Assembly (NCBI RefSeq): GCF_051954575.1
Contig: NZ_JBQCHP010000048.1
Location: 1 to 64,000 of the forward strand
DNA length: 64,000 nt
Direction of reading: 5' to 3'
Source: Dyella_B sp035690825
GTDB lineage: Bacteria; Pseudomonadota; Gammaproteobacteria; Xanthomonadales; Rhodanobacteraceae
Made by a program: the position numbers and the translations under genes. The notes under the pieces were generated by a model. It ran no database searches, was not told the DNA's origin, and was given only the letters and a program-made list of their open reading frames with translations. Below, piece by piece: positions 63,941-64,000 of the stretch; within the stretch, counting starts at the first letter, position 1; each line of letters begins with the position of its first letter.

Positions 63941-64000
63941 ATGCCCGCATCTGCCCTCACGCCCGTCCGCCGCGCCCTGATCAGCGTCTCGGACAAGACC
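63941..64000 (+). CDS. purH: Bifunctional AICAR transformylase/IMP cyclohydrolase (5' end only)
   Basis: Only the first 20 codons are in the window. RRALISVSDKT is the standard PurH opening (IMP cyclohydrolase domain), and purH follows fis in this lineage. GGAAG precedes the start. It continues beyond the window edge. Confidence 0.85.
   Translation, partial: MPASALTPVRRALISVSDKT

Overview
The window is dense, high-GC bacterial chromosome. Gene content and order point to a gammaproteobacterium of the Xanthomonadales, most likely Rhodanobacteraceae (Dyella/Rhodanobacter-like). The grounds are the pcm-like/tolC/waaA/lpxL neighbourhood, the accB-accC-prmA-zinc-ribbon/DUF3426-fis-purH order, and a groESL operon carrying both a CIRCE element and a sigma-32-type promoter. 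The lineage is inferred from synteny and protein style only. I see no tRNA, rRNA, CRISPR array, prophage or insertion sequence.

Layout. 1-8.2 kb: MFS exporter, two oxidoreductases, a ferritin-like protein, a DUF3224/AraC divergent pair, thiC under a TPP riboswitch, and a TetR regulator. 8.3-24 kb: envelope block with pcm-like/tolC, waaA and lpxL divergent, two NodB polysaccharide deacetylases, two GT4 and one GT2 glycosyltransferases, an O-antigen ligase, an ELM1-like protein, and some small redox/stress proteins (YceI, nitroreductase, zinc finger). 24-27.3 kb: glnE and a tiny peptidoglycan-binding protein. 27.3-43.7 kb: an almost complete assimilatory sulfate pathway. It has the sbp-cysT-cysW-cysA importer, an OprO/OprP-type porin, cysJ-cysI-cysH, a sat-cysC fusion, a CysB-type regulator and cysG. 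A DUF4019 protein and a strikingly plant-like pectin methylesterase homologue sit inside this block. 43.9-50 kb: LTA-synthase-like phosphoglycerol transferase, stand-alone MHYT membrane sensor, an orphan V4R-like protein, and groEL/groES. 50-58.7 kb: class II aldolase, cutA, cupin, TlpA proteins, MocR regulator/GST pair, EamA transporter, and a DsbD with a doubled N-terminal domain. 58.8-64 kb: aroQ, accB, accC, prmA, DUF3426 protein, fis and the start of purH.

How they work together. The sulfur genes give outer-membrane entry (porin, inferred), import (Sbp-CysTWA), activation (Sat-CysC), reduction (CysH, CysIJ) and siroheme supply (CysG). Three of their promoters share one dyad-like motif built of 8-bp units, which is the best candidate here for an undescribed regulon signal. 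The envelope block handles lipid A acylation, Kdo addition, core/O-antigen assembly and export. The 58.8-64 kb block joins fatty-acid precursor synthesis to ribosomal protein methylation and Fis.

Most unusual points: (1) the pectin methylesterase has lost three of its five classical active-site residues; (2) a family of REP-like palindromes donates the in-frame TAG stop codon to three genes; (3) the groESL leader stacks a sigma-32-like promoter, a terminator-like hairpin, a sigma-70-like promoter and CIRCE; (4) the shared sulfur-promoter motif.
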